Below are positions 33,420 through 45,312 of a stretch of 64,000 bases of DNA, in pieces. The notes beneath the pieces were generated by a model. The model had not been told where the DNA came from and ran no database searches. It worked only from the letters and a program-made list of their open reading frames with translations. This DNA is from Beta vulgaris subsp. vulgaris. Its lineage: Eukaryota; Streptophyta; Magnoliopsida; Caryophyllales; Amaranthaceae. The number at the start of each line of letters is the position of its first letter. Within the stretch, counting starts at the first letter, position 1. The stretch spans positions 31,052,740-31,116,739 of the forward strand of contig NC_079202.1 in NCBI RefSeq assembly GCF_026745355.1. Reading direction: 5' to 3'. The position numbers were made by a program, and so were the translations under genes.

Positions 33420-36400
33420 TGATTTATTGAGCTTCCGCCTTTTCTTAGGATCCTCAAGTACATGTATCCCTTCCGTGTGATCTACACGCATATAATTCTC
33501 CGACATATTTACATCATCTTCCACACAAATTTCAGGATAGGTAAAGGGGGGGGAGGTCCTCAAATGCATCATATTCTTCCTCATTATCAACATCACCAAT
33601 ACCGAGGATACTCCTTTTACCAGGTACAACAATTGACCACTTATGATCAGCAGGATCAGTTACAAAAATACTTGCTTGACTTGTGATGCAATTACAAATG
33701 GCTCCTCAGTTTCACGTAGACGACTAAGGTCAACAAGGGTGAAACCGCAAGGATCATCGTTTCTTACACAACGTCGATTATTGTCAACCCACGTGCAACA
33801 CAAGAGGCAAATATTAAAAGTACAGTAGTCCAGCTCCCGATTTCTTGTATTCGCCCATAATAGTTGCTTTCAGCATGTACAGGCGACTTATCTTTCGAGC
33901 TTGCATATTGTGTAGACGACGCCACAAGTGAAACACCACTATTTTGTTGCGATCTTGACTTGAGATCTTGACGTTCAGTCCAAAACGTATACCCATTAAT
34001 ATCATAACCCTCATAAGAGCGTACAGCTTCACGAGGACCAAATGCTAACCACTTGACTGTTTCAGGAACACTTTCATCCAAATCATTGAGTACTCGTTTA
34101 TGAAACCAATCAATGAAAGTCTTGTTATGCATTTGCGTCAATGCCCTCACTCCTTTTCCAGGATTGCTAACACGTAATTCCTCCATATGTTCACTTAAAT
34201 AAGGATGGACATCTGGTACGTGATGCAATACAAATAAGTGAGCTTGTTTACGCTTTTCTACGGAAGGTGTGATCAATTTTGAACCAATTGTACCCTTGCC
34301 CTCAAGTCTGCCCTCGTGTCGGGATGTCGGAAGTCCAACAGGATCAACACTAGCAAAATACTCAGCCACAAAATTACTGATCTCTTCACCCACAATCCCT
34401 TGAATTATACTACCTTCTGGTTGTGCAGGATTACGAACTTTATCCTTCAAAGTTCCCATATATCTCTCAAAAGGATAGCACCACCTCAAAAACACTGGAC
34501 CACACAGCTTAATTTCTCGAACTAGATGGACAATGAGATGGACCATAATGTCAAAGAATGCGGGGGGGAAATACATCTCAAATTTGCATAGAGTTTCAAC
34601 TACTCTAGCTGCAAGGAATCGAGGGTCGACGGGTCTAGGACTTTGCTGCAGATTGAATGAAAAAATGAACACAGTTCTGTAATGGTGTGCCTCACATGCT
34701 TTGGAAGTATCCCACGAATTGCAATCGGTAAGAATACTTGCATCATGACATGACAATCGTGCGATTTCATACTCGATAACTTCAACTCACCATTTAAGGT
34801 AACAAAGCGCTTCATATTCGATGAGTAGCCAGTAGGGACCTTAATGCCATACAATGACTCGCAAAAAATCCGTTTCTCTGCACGCGACATCGTGTAGCAA
34901 GCTGGTGGCAAATAATTCTTCTCCGAATCCTCCACCTTTTTACTTTTCTGAGTTTCATCATCAACCCTTTCCTCCCCTCTTTTCTTCTTCCTTCCGTCCC
35001 TTTTCTGAGCCCACAACTCTGGTCGAATCCCCTCTTTTTCCAAGTAAAGTCGTGACGCCTTAACATCTTTTGTCTTGCCCGGAATATTCATAAGTGTCGC
35101 GATAATAGCTTCACAAACATTCTTCTCTATGTGCATGACATCCAAACAATGTCTGACCTTTAGATCTTTCCAATATGGGAGTTTCCAAAAAATGGACTGT
35201 TTTTTCCATAATCCTGTAGGTCTATCAACCTCACTAGCAGGTTTACCAAAGACTGTTTCAATGCCCTTCACCTGATTATAAACTTCAGTACCAGTTAATG
35301 GTCTATGAGCAACTTCTTCTTCAACCGTCCCATCGAATGCCTTCTTCTTAAACCGATAGGGATGGTCGCGGCTAGGAGCCTTCGTGTGCGCATATACACA
35401 TGTTTGCAGCCCTTAAGGTGTGTAGATTTCATGTCATCTAAACAAATCGGGCAAGGTTGTTTTCCTTTAGTCTTATACCCAGATAAGTTCCCATAAGCTG
35501 GATAATCGTTCATAGTACAAAAAAGCATGGCACGCAGAGTGAACATCTCATTAGCATACGCATCAAATACTAACACTCCTTCGTTCCACATCTTCTGTAA
35601 ATCTTCAACAAGCGGCTGAAGGTATACATCTATGTCATTTCCAGGTTGTTTGGGCCCCGATATAAGAAGCGACAACATCATGTACTTGCGTTTCATGCAC
35701 AACCAAGGAGGCAAGTTGTAAACCACTAAAACTACTGGCCATGTGCTATGCTGCGAGCTGAGATTGCCAAAAGGGTTCATGCCATCCGTACATAATCCAA
35801 GCCTCAGATTCCTATCCTCATTACCAAATGACTTATGCACCCTGTCGATAGTTTTCCACTCAGGCGAATCAGCCGGATGCTTGAGCAGACCGTCTTTCTT
35901 CCTACGATCTGCATGCCACCTCAAATTCTTCGCATCTCCTTTAATTGAGAACATGCGCTTAAATCTAGGTATTATGGGTAGATACCACAACACCTTGGCT
36001 GGTGGTCCTTCACTACCTCCAGCTCCTTCACGCTTGTACCTCGACAATCCACAACGTGGACACTCATGTAAATGCTCATACTCATTACGATAAAGCACAC
36101 AATCGTTAGGACAAGCATGTATCCGCTCGTACTCTAAACCCAAAGGACACATCAACTTCTTCGCATAATAGTACGACTTTGGCAGTTCATTTCCTTCAGG
36201 GAGCATCTCAGCTAAAACTTCCAACAACGATGTGAAACTAGAGTCCGTCCAACCAGCGTTCGACTTAATGTTGAACAGTGTTACCACCGCGGAAAGTTTG
36301 GTGTACTTTGTACAACCTGGATACAACGGCTTTTCAGCAGCCTTGACATAGACTCAAAAATACGAGGTCGTCTACACGACTGATCTTCAACCTCGTGTAT

Positions 36401-36769
36401 CATCTCGTCTACCCGATCCCTATCATCATCTCCAAATTCATCATCCAAATTCTCATCCCCTAACTCATCATCATCCTTCTTTTTTTCTTCACATACATCA
36501 TTCTTTACTCCAGAGCTTCCCATATACCTCCCCTGCTCACCATGCCAAATCCATACGTGGTATTGAGGCCTAAACCCATGGCAAAAGACATGCTCCCTAA
36601 CCACATGTATACTACTAACCTTGCTCACATTTCTACAATCCAAACAAGGACAATAAAAGTCGACTGCTCCAGAGGATGTTTGATATTCTAATGCACTTCT
36701 ACAGAATTCCGAGACCCCATTCACAAACTCAATCGATTCACGACTACCATACATCCAAGTACGATCCAT
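33420..36769 (-). pseudogene. CACTA A TNP2-type transposase (Transpos_assoc, TNP2, DUF4218, DUF4216), frame-shifted
   Basis: The likely start is the Met of MDRTWMYGSR at 36769, the usual N-terminus. Domain order on the minus strand: Transpos_assoc with FYCPCLDCRN (to about 36550), an acidic Asp/Glu linker, TNP2 core with CPNDCVLYRNEYEHLHECP and the zinc-type Cys cluster, RHCLDVMHIEKNVCE, then DUF4218 with FDIMVHLIVHLVREI and YPFERYMGTLK, then DUF4216-like GYDINGYTFWTE, ending KKRRKLNKS near 33420. The frame breaks near 36345 (one base fewer than fragment C), near 35400, and near 34605. This protein would normally cut at the CACTA ends. As written it cannot be made whole, although the ends of the element are intact. 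Confidence 0.92.
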
Positions 36770-36789
36770 CTCATTCAAGAAGACCACCT

Positions 36790-37968
36790 CTAATAATTAA
36801 ACACAACATTCATTATAATGCATCAATCATTATTAAAGTACACACACTCACATATTCAAATCACACACGTATACAACAAGCTAAGATAGTCACATGTTCA
36901 ATTGTATGCATGCAGTCAAAGGTCCTTATCACTCCAACCTAACCCATCCTTGGACGTCTAATCTCACTAGTGAATATATGCCAACTTTTCAATTCTAAGG
37001 AAAATCCGGCAGCATTTCCCTACAGTTCTCCAAGTACACAATGTAGATAATTGCTTATCTACATATGTACCCAGAGAACAATGTAGCGAAACGATAAGCC
37101 AAGATTTTCCTCAGAATTGAAAAGAAGACACACATTCACCACCTAAGTGAGATCAAACGTCCAAGAACAGTCCCAAACCGGGGACTATTCAAGACTTACT
37201 CCTAATGAGTAAGTCTTGAACGGGTATCTAGGCATATATGATGATGATTCAAACAACTAGTTATATATTTTCATATATATAGCTAAATCACATTGCGTTT
37301 TCATACAATCTCATATCAACAAATATATATATACATTAAAAAAATACATATATACATTCAATAAATTATCAACTTTGTCTACATGTTAAAGTAGTTACCT
37401 CTTAACACCAACGACGAGCAATGAAGAGAAAAGAGATACTTGGAACTTTACTTGCCTTCCTTAGCCTCTTCTTCCTACAATTGACAAAACCCACATTGCA
37501 CATTAACATTTAATTCAATTAACAAAACAAAAGTAACTTAAAAACAAAATTAATCCATACCTAATTAACCACTCAAATGGTGGAGAAGAGAAGAAAAGAG
37601 AAGAGAAGAGAAGAGAAGAGAAGAAACTAAGAAGTGAATTGTGGTGCGCAAGGTGGTGGTGCGCAAGGGGGTGGGCACAATGTGGGGGGAGCCGCGCAAG
37701 GTGGTGTGCGAATTGTGGTGGTGTGCGAATTGTGGTGGTGCGCGAAATGTGGTGGTGCGAAAAGTGGTGGTGCGCGAATTGTTGATGGTGGAGCAATGTA
37801 GTGGTGGTGCTCGAATTAGGGCAGCAAAGTAGTGGTGGTGGTGGTGGTGCAACACTCGAAGAGAAGGGGGGAATATATTTTCGCACAACTTGGGGTAGTA
37901 AGAAGTGAAAGAGGGAAAGTGGGAATGAAGTAAGGCGCGCATAGAACATATCGAGAAAAAAAACACAG
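36790..37968 (-). other. CACTA A transposase leader region
   Basis: Non-coding leader and intron upstream of TNP2, collinear with fragment C (45340-46480) and, in reverse, with copy B. It includes the TACTCCTAATGAGTA hairpin near 37200 and a GGTGGTGCGC repeat (37637-37860) that opens meaningless frames on both strands. Confidence 0.65.
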
Positions 37969-38080
37969 CTAGTAGGGCTGCGCTAGTTTCAAAAAAGCAC
38001 AGCCCTACATAGAGAAGGGCTGCGCTTTTTTAAAATGCGCAGCCCTACTTGCGCAGCCCTTCTGCTTTTTTCCCCTAGTG
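37969..38080. repeat. CACTA A right terminal and subterminal repeats
   Basis: Five GCGCAGCCCT-type motifs in both orientations lie within about 100 bp of the CACTAG end. The right end is shorter and less dense than the left one. Confidence 0.88.
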
Positions 38081-38170
38081 AACTGCATTACAATATCAAA
38101 CATCCTTTGGAGCAGTCGACTTTTATTGTCCTTGTGTCGATTGTAGAAATGGGAGCAAGGTTAGTAGTAT

Positions 38171-38344
38171 ACACCGCACTGCACACCTCCCCTCCCCCCA
38201 CTGCCCCACCCCCATCGCACACCTCCCTTCCCCTCCCCTCCTCCCACTGCACACCCACTCCCCCACCCCCACTGCACACCTCCCCTCCCCCACTGTACAC
38301 CTCCCTCCCCTCCCCTCCCCCACTGCACACCCCACTGCCCCACT
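38171..38344 (+). repeat. C-rich minisatellite of copy B, left part
   Basis: Units resembling CCCCCACTGCACACCTCCCC repeat imperfectly. The tract continues at 40878 after the LTR insertion and is the counterpart, in opposite orientation, of the G-rich tract of copy A. Frames are artefacts. Confidence 0.85.
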
Positions 38345-40877
38345 TGTAACACCCCGATAATTCTCTCTTTTTGGAAAATACTTTTATAATAACCTTAGAG
38401 AATTACCCAGGCATTATCGCTCGTGTGATAACGTTTCGGCTTTCTCATAATTTTGCAGCGGAAAACAACTTACTAAAAACAACTTTATTAAAATTTATGA
38501 AATCAATAACAATATTTGAAACTAAAACACACCAACTTAAAAACTAATGTCTGAAAACACATGTTCCTACGAAAGCAACTTAAATTATCCTAGTAATACA
38601 ATGAGTCTCTCCATTCCAGATTCCCAATGAGATGCATCTGCGAACCTGTAATGTCAATGCTTTCTCGACTCTGCTCACCCGAAGGATCATCACAGGATCA
38701 ATAGGCAAAGCCATGATCACACACACAGACAAGCACGTAATCAGCAAAGCTGAGTACTACATATCAGACATAAATAATCCTAAACATGATACTACAAAAA
38801 TAACTTGCAGGGATAAATATAATATAAGCATATAATAATCTGCAGACAACTTTTACTGAACTAGACTCTAAACATTATTTCTTCCTTTAAATGGAATAGT
38901 TATTGGACGAGTTGACTTATCTAAAAATATGAAATACGGGAGCTACCACATATTCCAAAAATGACCTGCGATATCGAGGAACCTTTGAACTGAAAGAGGG
39001 ATGGTGATCAATCCATTCCTAGAAAAGTCATGGGCTACCACCATGTACTCCAACCCTTAGTGTCCAACTCTAGACGTGCACTAGTCTAAAGCTATAACTT
39101 ATTCTCGTTTCACTTTACGTTAAATATATATTTTATTACTTGTGTTGACACAACAAACAAGCAACACATAACTAATACTCAAACAATCATAACATAATCT
39201 CTTTTTATCTTTGGATTAACAAGTGATCACAACTCATCAACCAAGACTCTTTAACCTCCTTTTTAACCTTTACCAACTTACTTGTTGAACCTAGCCAACA
39301 ATAAACTTTACCTTTATATAGGTAGAACTTGTAACTTACCAAATAAGGTCCACGGTCCTTATAAGATAATAATAATACTCAAAGAATACATGTAAGACAT
39401 GATTCGCTTTAACTTATATTAATCCACTAATGAATTAATAAATAAACTTGACTTATCCTACTTGCATCAACCTTCCATACATACATTTATAATCATAATC
39501 ACTTCTAGATCACATGTTGCACACAGGCATATAACATGTAAAAATAATTCCAGTAATCATATATATGAACAAATAGAGTCCTATACATGATACTAATAAA
39601 TAAAATACTCTTAGAGCATGTTTCTAAATCACATAGCACGTAGACGATGTACGTACCTTGTATATACCAATCGGTACGCCACTTTTACTCGCTAAAAGTC
39701 ACCTACAACGAAATCTCCGCCTAGAAAATAAAGTAATGAAAATGAATATCCCGAACTAAAAATCACAGCAACTTTAAAACGATCAAAACCCCCTTAAACG
39801 TGTTTTAAAATCGTTTTTACGTACCAAACTTTCGTTATTTTTAATCCCTAGTATAGTACAACTATTCTAGTGATTAAAAATCGTTTAAAACTCTCTAAAT
39901 ACTTATTTTCTGAAATTACAGCACTTATAATATTTAATAAATCTTCTGAAAATATATTCAATATATATAAAATTACGTACTAAGTAAATCTTATGATTTA
40001 TACTTTATATATATAGTTTCTATTAATTAAAAACCCTAAAAACTATAAATTTCATGATAAAAACTGAAATAAACTTGACATAATAAATCTGAAAGTTATT
40101 ATAATAATATTCATGATTACCGAAAATATATGTGCATATAAACCAGTAATTTAATTTGCAATTATGATAAATAATAATAAAATAACATAAAAACTAGTAC
40201 TTTAAAGGAATCTTAGAGAGGAAGAAAGAAAACAACCACAACAATGGGGTAAAAAGGGGCGCCGGACAGCAGTGGCATCAAGGAGGGACCGGCGGCAGCA
40301 ATATTTTGGCTCTTGAAAAGATTTGTGACGTTTCTTGTTGAACAAGAAACGTTACTTGAAGAAGAAGAAACGAACTTTTGAGAGAGAAATCGAAGGAAAA
40401 CGACGCACAAGGAGGAGAGAGAGAATGCCGAGTAGAGAGAGAGAGAGAAACACGTGAGAAGAGAAGGAAAATAAAGTGTAGGGTGAAAATATTTTGGGTT
40501 TTTAAGATATTTATATAAAGGCTTTTACTTGTGGGCTTAGGAAAAGAGATTTTAATTAATGAAACTTTATGACTAATAAGATGGGCTATTTAAAACTTTA
40601 GTCATCAAATGACTCTTTCCCTTTTATCACTTTTTGGGCTTTCGATTCCATTAACTACCTTTTCAATATACTTTTAATATTTAAAACTCTTATTAAAACA
40701 TGCTTAATTAAAATATTTCAAATTTTATTAAGCTATGAAAATAATTTCAGTTGACTTTTAAAATAGTCAACCCTTTTTAAAACTCAAATCATTTTCGAAA
40801 CTCATTTGGATTTAAATATAACTACATAAATACTTTAATATATTTATGAAAATTCTTTAAAATTATGGGGGATTACA
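38345..40877 (-). mobile_element. Solo LTR of Gypsy (Tekay-like) type inserted in the C-rich tract
   Basis: It starts TGTAACACCCCGATAAT and ends ATTATGGGGGATTACA, which are imperfect inverted termini. The flanks are CCACT on the left and CCACC on the right, a near 5-bp duplication. Internal landmarks GCAGCGGAAAAC, GCTGAGTACTACATATC and ACGTACCTTG match the other units of this type in the window. Read from the right there is a TTTATATAAA box near 40510 followed by a GA-rich leader-like stretch, implying minus polarity. No coding region. The only sizeable frames are chance. Confidence 0.6.
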
Positions 40878-41145
40878 CCACCCCATTGCACATCCCCCCT
40901 CCCCCATTGCAAACCTCCCCTCACCTCCCCTCCCCTCCCCCCACCGCCCACCCCACTGCCCCACCCCACTACACAACCCTCCTCCCCTCCCCTCCCCCCA
41001 CTGCACACCCCACTGCCCCACCCCCACTGCACACCTCCCCTCCCATCCCCCACTGCACACCCCTCCCCTCTCCCCACTGCTGCCCTTCCCCTCCCTCTCC
41101 CCCAACTGCTGCCCCTGCACATCCCCCTCCCCTCGCCCAGTTTGA
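40878..41145 (+). repeat. C-rich minisatellite of copy B, right part
   Basis: Continuation of the CCCCACTGCACACC-type repeat after the LTR. It directly precedes the second gene of copy B. Confidence 0.85.
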
Positions 41146-41188
41146 TTTTTTTTTATATTAATGCGTATATTTGTACAATTTCTGGGAG

Positions 41189-44100
41189 ATGGCGGAGGTG
41201 CATACGGATATCAGCACGAGTGCTGAACACACTACTGATGATGAGTCTTTCGATGCGAGAAAGGAATGACGTAAATTGGTTTGACCTCGCCGTGAAGAAA
41301 TAAATGCACAAACGCCTAGGAATCATTAGCGACGAAAAATAGAAAAGGAAGGGGACCTACAAAGTCACTAGGGAAACACACCCTAATGACTTTGGTGTAC
41401 GATGATTTGGGGCAACCTTGTGGAAAGTGGCGTCAAAAGTATGGCATGCAAGTTGGCATTTGCATGCATAAACTCTCCATTTTGTACTCATGGAAAGAGG
41501 TGCCGGAGGGGTTGAAGAAGTGTATATGGGAAGATACTATGGTAAGCTTCACGTACAATAACGTTTAGATTGTTAATTATTTAGTTAAATATATGTGTAA
41601 TATTTACTAATTTGTGAACATCGTTTTCTGTAGAATCAATTCAATATCGAAGATGATGAAGCCAAGAAGAATGTATTTCTATCCGCGGTTGCCCAGAGAT
41701 TCAGAGATTTCAAGGTTAAGTTAGTGTCTGGGTGGATCACTAAGCGGAGAAAAGTAGTAGGTACAAAGAAGAAGAACATCTACGGCGGAGAAACACAAGG
41801 CTTCACCGGAAACATCATCTGGACCATCCGAATTACCATTTCAGATATGGAGGACTATCAAACCTGAAGAGTAGGAAGCATTTGTTGCCAAAAAAACAAC
41901 CCCAGAAGCTATTGTAAGAATATTTTATTAAGACTTAATACACTTAGACCCAGTATTATTGTATAACACCATACCTAACCTTTGTTTATAATTGTGTGTT
42001 TTCGGCAACTCGTGAGAGAAGTATCGCGAGTGCAAAAGCTAGGAAGTATTATCATCATTTGGGTGCTCATTCGTACAATAAGGCGAGAGAGAAGTGGATG
42101 CTCAGCCATTACCCCACAATAGGGTCGACAACGGCAACGGGGACTAGCTCAACAACGACAGTTGCACAGCCTCGGCAACCAGATAGAGTACTCGATTGGT
42201 GGTGTTCGATGCATGGGGTTGATGCAAAGGGAAAAAGTGTCTTGTCTGATCCCAAAACACAACAGATAGCCAACGCCATTGTAAGTAAATATTATATGGT
42301 TATATAAGGTATATATAATATAACTTGTGCCCTCACGAGCATTTCTCTCTTATCCTTATGTAGACTGGCTTGAATGAAAAATAGGCAACTGGTAAGTTCA
42401 CTCCTAAAGGACACATTGATGCATTGTACGAAACTTTAGGAAAGGACCACAGTGGACGCGTGAGGCGAGTAGGAGGTGTCCGCCTCGGTTTGAGAAAGGT
42501 ATATGGTGATCAATACACTACAACGACAAAATTGAGTGCAAGTAGTGTGAATTCGGCAGCGTCAGTAGATGTGGAGGCTATGAAAGCTGCAATTCGGGAG
42601 GAGCTTGGAGAGGAGATGACACAAAATTTCAACGCCATTTTGGACCAAATGAGTTTACCGACTTCTGCTGCATTCAAGAAGGGTAGTGTTATTACACCTA
42701 GCCAGCCTGATCCTGAAGTACCCGAGTTGGAGGTAATCACTTAATTCCTTTGCTTTGTTAAACAACTATTATTCTTAAATGCATGACATTCTTACTATAT
42801 GTTGTTTCATAGACTAACTATAAATAGAGTTTTTTTTTAAAGGAAGAGACATCATGTGAACTATTAGCTCGAGGAGATGGTTATGATAGTTTCATTCTCG
42901 TAGCTTATGGCCATGCACAACCCCTAGTGACCGGGTACGATTGCATAATAAGTTAGTGGATCATAATCACTATGCGGTCAGCCTCAATGGAATTGTGTCT
43001 GGTTTCGAAGAGAATTACCTCTTCCGCTGCCGAAGCCAGAAGTTGGTCTACAGTCACTGAATGATGCCCTTGACAGTTATGTTCTACGGCCGCGTGCATT
43101 GGTGCGGTTTTCAGATGAGGTACAATGATTAACATATATATATGCGTGTTTTCTTTTATATTTCCTATGATTGTCAGTAATATCTTTACTTTTAACTAAT
43201 TACTAGGTTTCGGGGAAGGCCGACTCACATGACAGGAAGGGAAAGAAGGCATGTTCACCTGATAAGAAAGAAAGTTTATGTGATGAAGGTGAACAAAATG
43301 TGGTGAAGGAAAAGGTTTCTATGACAAAAAATTCACTTATTATCGATCAAGAGGTGGTGCGAGGCCTTAGTACTCCATGCTATTGGTTACATGAGTGCGC
43401 TAGCGATTTACCCGATGATAGTACAATTGAGGTTCCTTTGGGGGATCAACAATTCCACTACTTCGAGGACTCATCGACATTCATTTCTAAGGTTGATATT
43501 AAAGAATTCTTATGTGGGGTAGAGTTGAATGTTTCCATTGTACAAACATTCATGAGGTAATACATAAGTATATAAGTTAAATATACATATACATATGCCT
43601 TAAGTAGTTTTCAATTCAACTTCCATAATAAGTTTTCTTTTAATCAATATGATTTCTCAGGTTATTATACAATGAATTGATTGCAACATCTAGTGATGAG
43701 TCAATGTTTGGTTGGTTATGTTCAAACATAATACGAGATGACAATTGCTTACAAAACAAAGCCGAAGTGAAAGAGCATCTCGATATGAGTTTCAAAGCAT
43801 CATCTCGTATTGGATATCATATAAGATCATTCTTATTCCTTATATTGAAAAGTATGCTTATTAAACTCGCTTTACTTTTATTATTCGATAATTAAATTGA
43901 CCTATTAATTGTTCTACGATTAATAATAACTATATTTTCTTGTTGTAGGGCTCATTGGACACTGCTTGCGATATGTTTGTCACGTAACGAAGTCTACCAC
44001 TTTGATTCTTTGGGTCGACAACCACCACGGTACTTACTAATCATATCATTGTTAAATAGGGAGCCTAATCGAAACTCAATATATGCGCACTTATTAATAT

Positions 44101-44305
44101 TACACATTATTCATCATCTTTATATATATAAACAGTTAGTACATCTAATCTTATAATAATGTATTGATGTAGTGTGATGAAGAATGTTAGTGCAACAGGA
44201 CTTCAAGCATCAAAAGCTCCTGTTTGGAAATCAGTCGAGGTAACATGACTAATTTATTTGTCCTTATATAGAAACACTTTTAGGCCACATACTACACATC
44301 TAACA
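41189..44305 (+). pseudogene. CACTA B second gene: Transposase_24/Ulp1-like, decayed
   Basis: Homologous to the minus-strand gene of copy A at 28178-32372, here on the + strand. ATG at 41189 (MAEVHTDIS) soon meets a stop at about 41270. Readable pieces: GQPCGKWRQKYGMQVG in 41386-41541, NVFLSAVAQRFRDF from 41637, a piece at 41996-42280 (RVLDWWCSMHGVD), 42424-42730 (VRLGLRKVYGDQY), 43210-43557 and 43660-43880. At about 43950-44030 it keeps AHWTLLAICLSRNEVYHFDSLG, i.e. the His-Trp and Asp motifs of a Ulp1-type protease. The catalytic-Cys exon and the 3' end are missing because sequence switches to fragment C at 44306. Confidence 0.82.
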
Positions 44306-45312
44306 TGAGATTGCCAAAAGGGTTTATGCCATTCGCACATAATCCAAGCCTCAGATTCCTACCCACATTACCAAATGCCTTATGCACCCTGTTGATAGTT
44401 TTCCACTCAGGCGAATCAACCGGATGCTTGAGTAGACCGTCTTTCTTCCTACGATCTGCATGCCACCTCAAATTCTCCGCATCTCCTTTAATTGAGAACA
44501 TGCGCTTAAATCTAGGTATTGTGGGTAGATACCACAACAACTTAGCTGGTGATCCTTCACTACCCCCAGCTCCTTGACGCTTGTACCTCGACAATCCACA
44601 ACATGGAAACTCATGTAAATGCTCATACTCATTACGATAAAGCACAGAATCGTTAGGACAAGCATGTATCCGTTCGTACTCTAAACCGAAAGGACACATC
44701 AGCTTTTGTCGCATAATAATACGACTTTGGCAGTTCATTTCCATCAGGGAGCATATCAGCTAAAACTTCCAACAACGATGTGAAACTAGAGTCTGTCCAA
44801 CTAGCTTTCGACTTAATGTTGAACAGTGTTACCATCGCAAAAAGTTTGGTGTACTTTGTACAACCTGGATACAACGACTTTTCAGCAGCCTTAGACATAG
44901 ACTTAAAAATACGAGGTCGTCAACACGACTGATCTTCAACCTCGTGTATCATCTCGTCTACCCGATCCCTATCGTCATCTCCAAACTCATCATCCAAATT
45001 CTCATCCCCTAACTCATCATCCTTCTTTTCTTCACATACATCATTCATTACTCTAGAGCTTCCTATATACCTTCCCTGCTCACCATGTCAAACCCATACG
45101 TGGTATTGAGGCCTAAACCCACGGCGAAACACATGCTCCCTAACCACATGTATACTACTAACCTTGCTCACATTTCTACAATCGACACAAGGACAATAAA
45201 AGTCAATTGCTCTAAAGGATTTTTGATATTCTAATGCAGTTGTACAGAATTCTGAGACCCCTTTCACAAACTCAATCGATTCACGACTACCATACATCCA
45301 AGTACGATCCAT
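44306..45312 (-). pseudogene. CACTA C TNP2 transposase 5' part
   Basis: Reading right to left: MDRTWMYGSRESIEFVK at about 45312, FYCPCVDCRN, an Asp/Glu-rich linker, MSKAAEKSLYPGCTKYTKL in an unbroken frame (copy A has lost a base here), TNP2 start with CPNDSVLYRNEYEHLHEFP, ending at 44306. A frameshift near 44708 separates two open segments. Two TNP2 Cys positions are changed (CPND(C)VLYR reads Ser, HE(C)P reads Phe), more evidence of decay. Confidence 0.85.

Larger units (their letters stand above)
27703..38080 (-). mobile_element. CACTA transposon copy A, complete ends, TSD AAC
   Basis: It starts CACTAGTGGAAAAAAGCAG and ends with the complement of CACTAGGGGAAAAAAGCAG (one mismatch). AAC lies directly outside both ends (27700-27702 and 38081-38083), the 3-bp duplication expected for CACTA. 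Length is 10,378 bp. Both ends carry dense subterminal repeats. Two genes lie on the minus strand: TNP2 transposase (33420-36769) and a Transposase_24/Ulp1-like gene (28178-32372). Both have disabling changes as written. It is inserted in the first coding exon of copy B's transposase. Confidence 0.95.
27612..38170 (+). pseudogene. CACTA B TNP2 first coding exon, interrupted by copy A
   Basis: 27612-27702 reads DRTWMYGSRESIEFVK on the + strand, the start of a Transpos_assoc domain. After copy A (27703-38080) the same exon resumes at 38081 with FYCPCVDCRN. The codon equivalent to the start Met (NEMDRTW in copy A) is ATA in B, so the start is lost. The rest of the TNP2 gene is deleted beyond about 38170. 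It is a dead transposase fragment serving as insertion target. Confidence 0.85.
26211..44305 (+). mobile_element. CACTA transposon copy B (older, deleted; host of copy A and of a solo LTR)
   Basis: The left terminus CACTAGGGGAAAAAGG at 26211 is a CACTA end. It is followed by subterminal repeats (26220-26431), leader sequence, and a TNP2 first coding exon that is cut at 27702 by copy A and resumes at 38081. Soon after 38170 the TNP2 body is missing: sequence jumps to a C-rich tract, which is itself split by an LTR (38345-40877), and then to the second gene (41189-44305, + strand). The right terminus is absent; at 44306 sequence switches to fragment C. Coordinates therefore include two later insertions. 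Confidence 0.8.

Noticed and set aside
37515..37966. Minus-strand His/Thr/Pro-rich frames of 130-144 residues
   Set aside because: Come from the GGTGGTGCGC repeat in the CACTA A leader; not conserved in frame between copies A and C.
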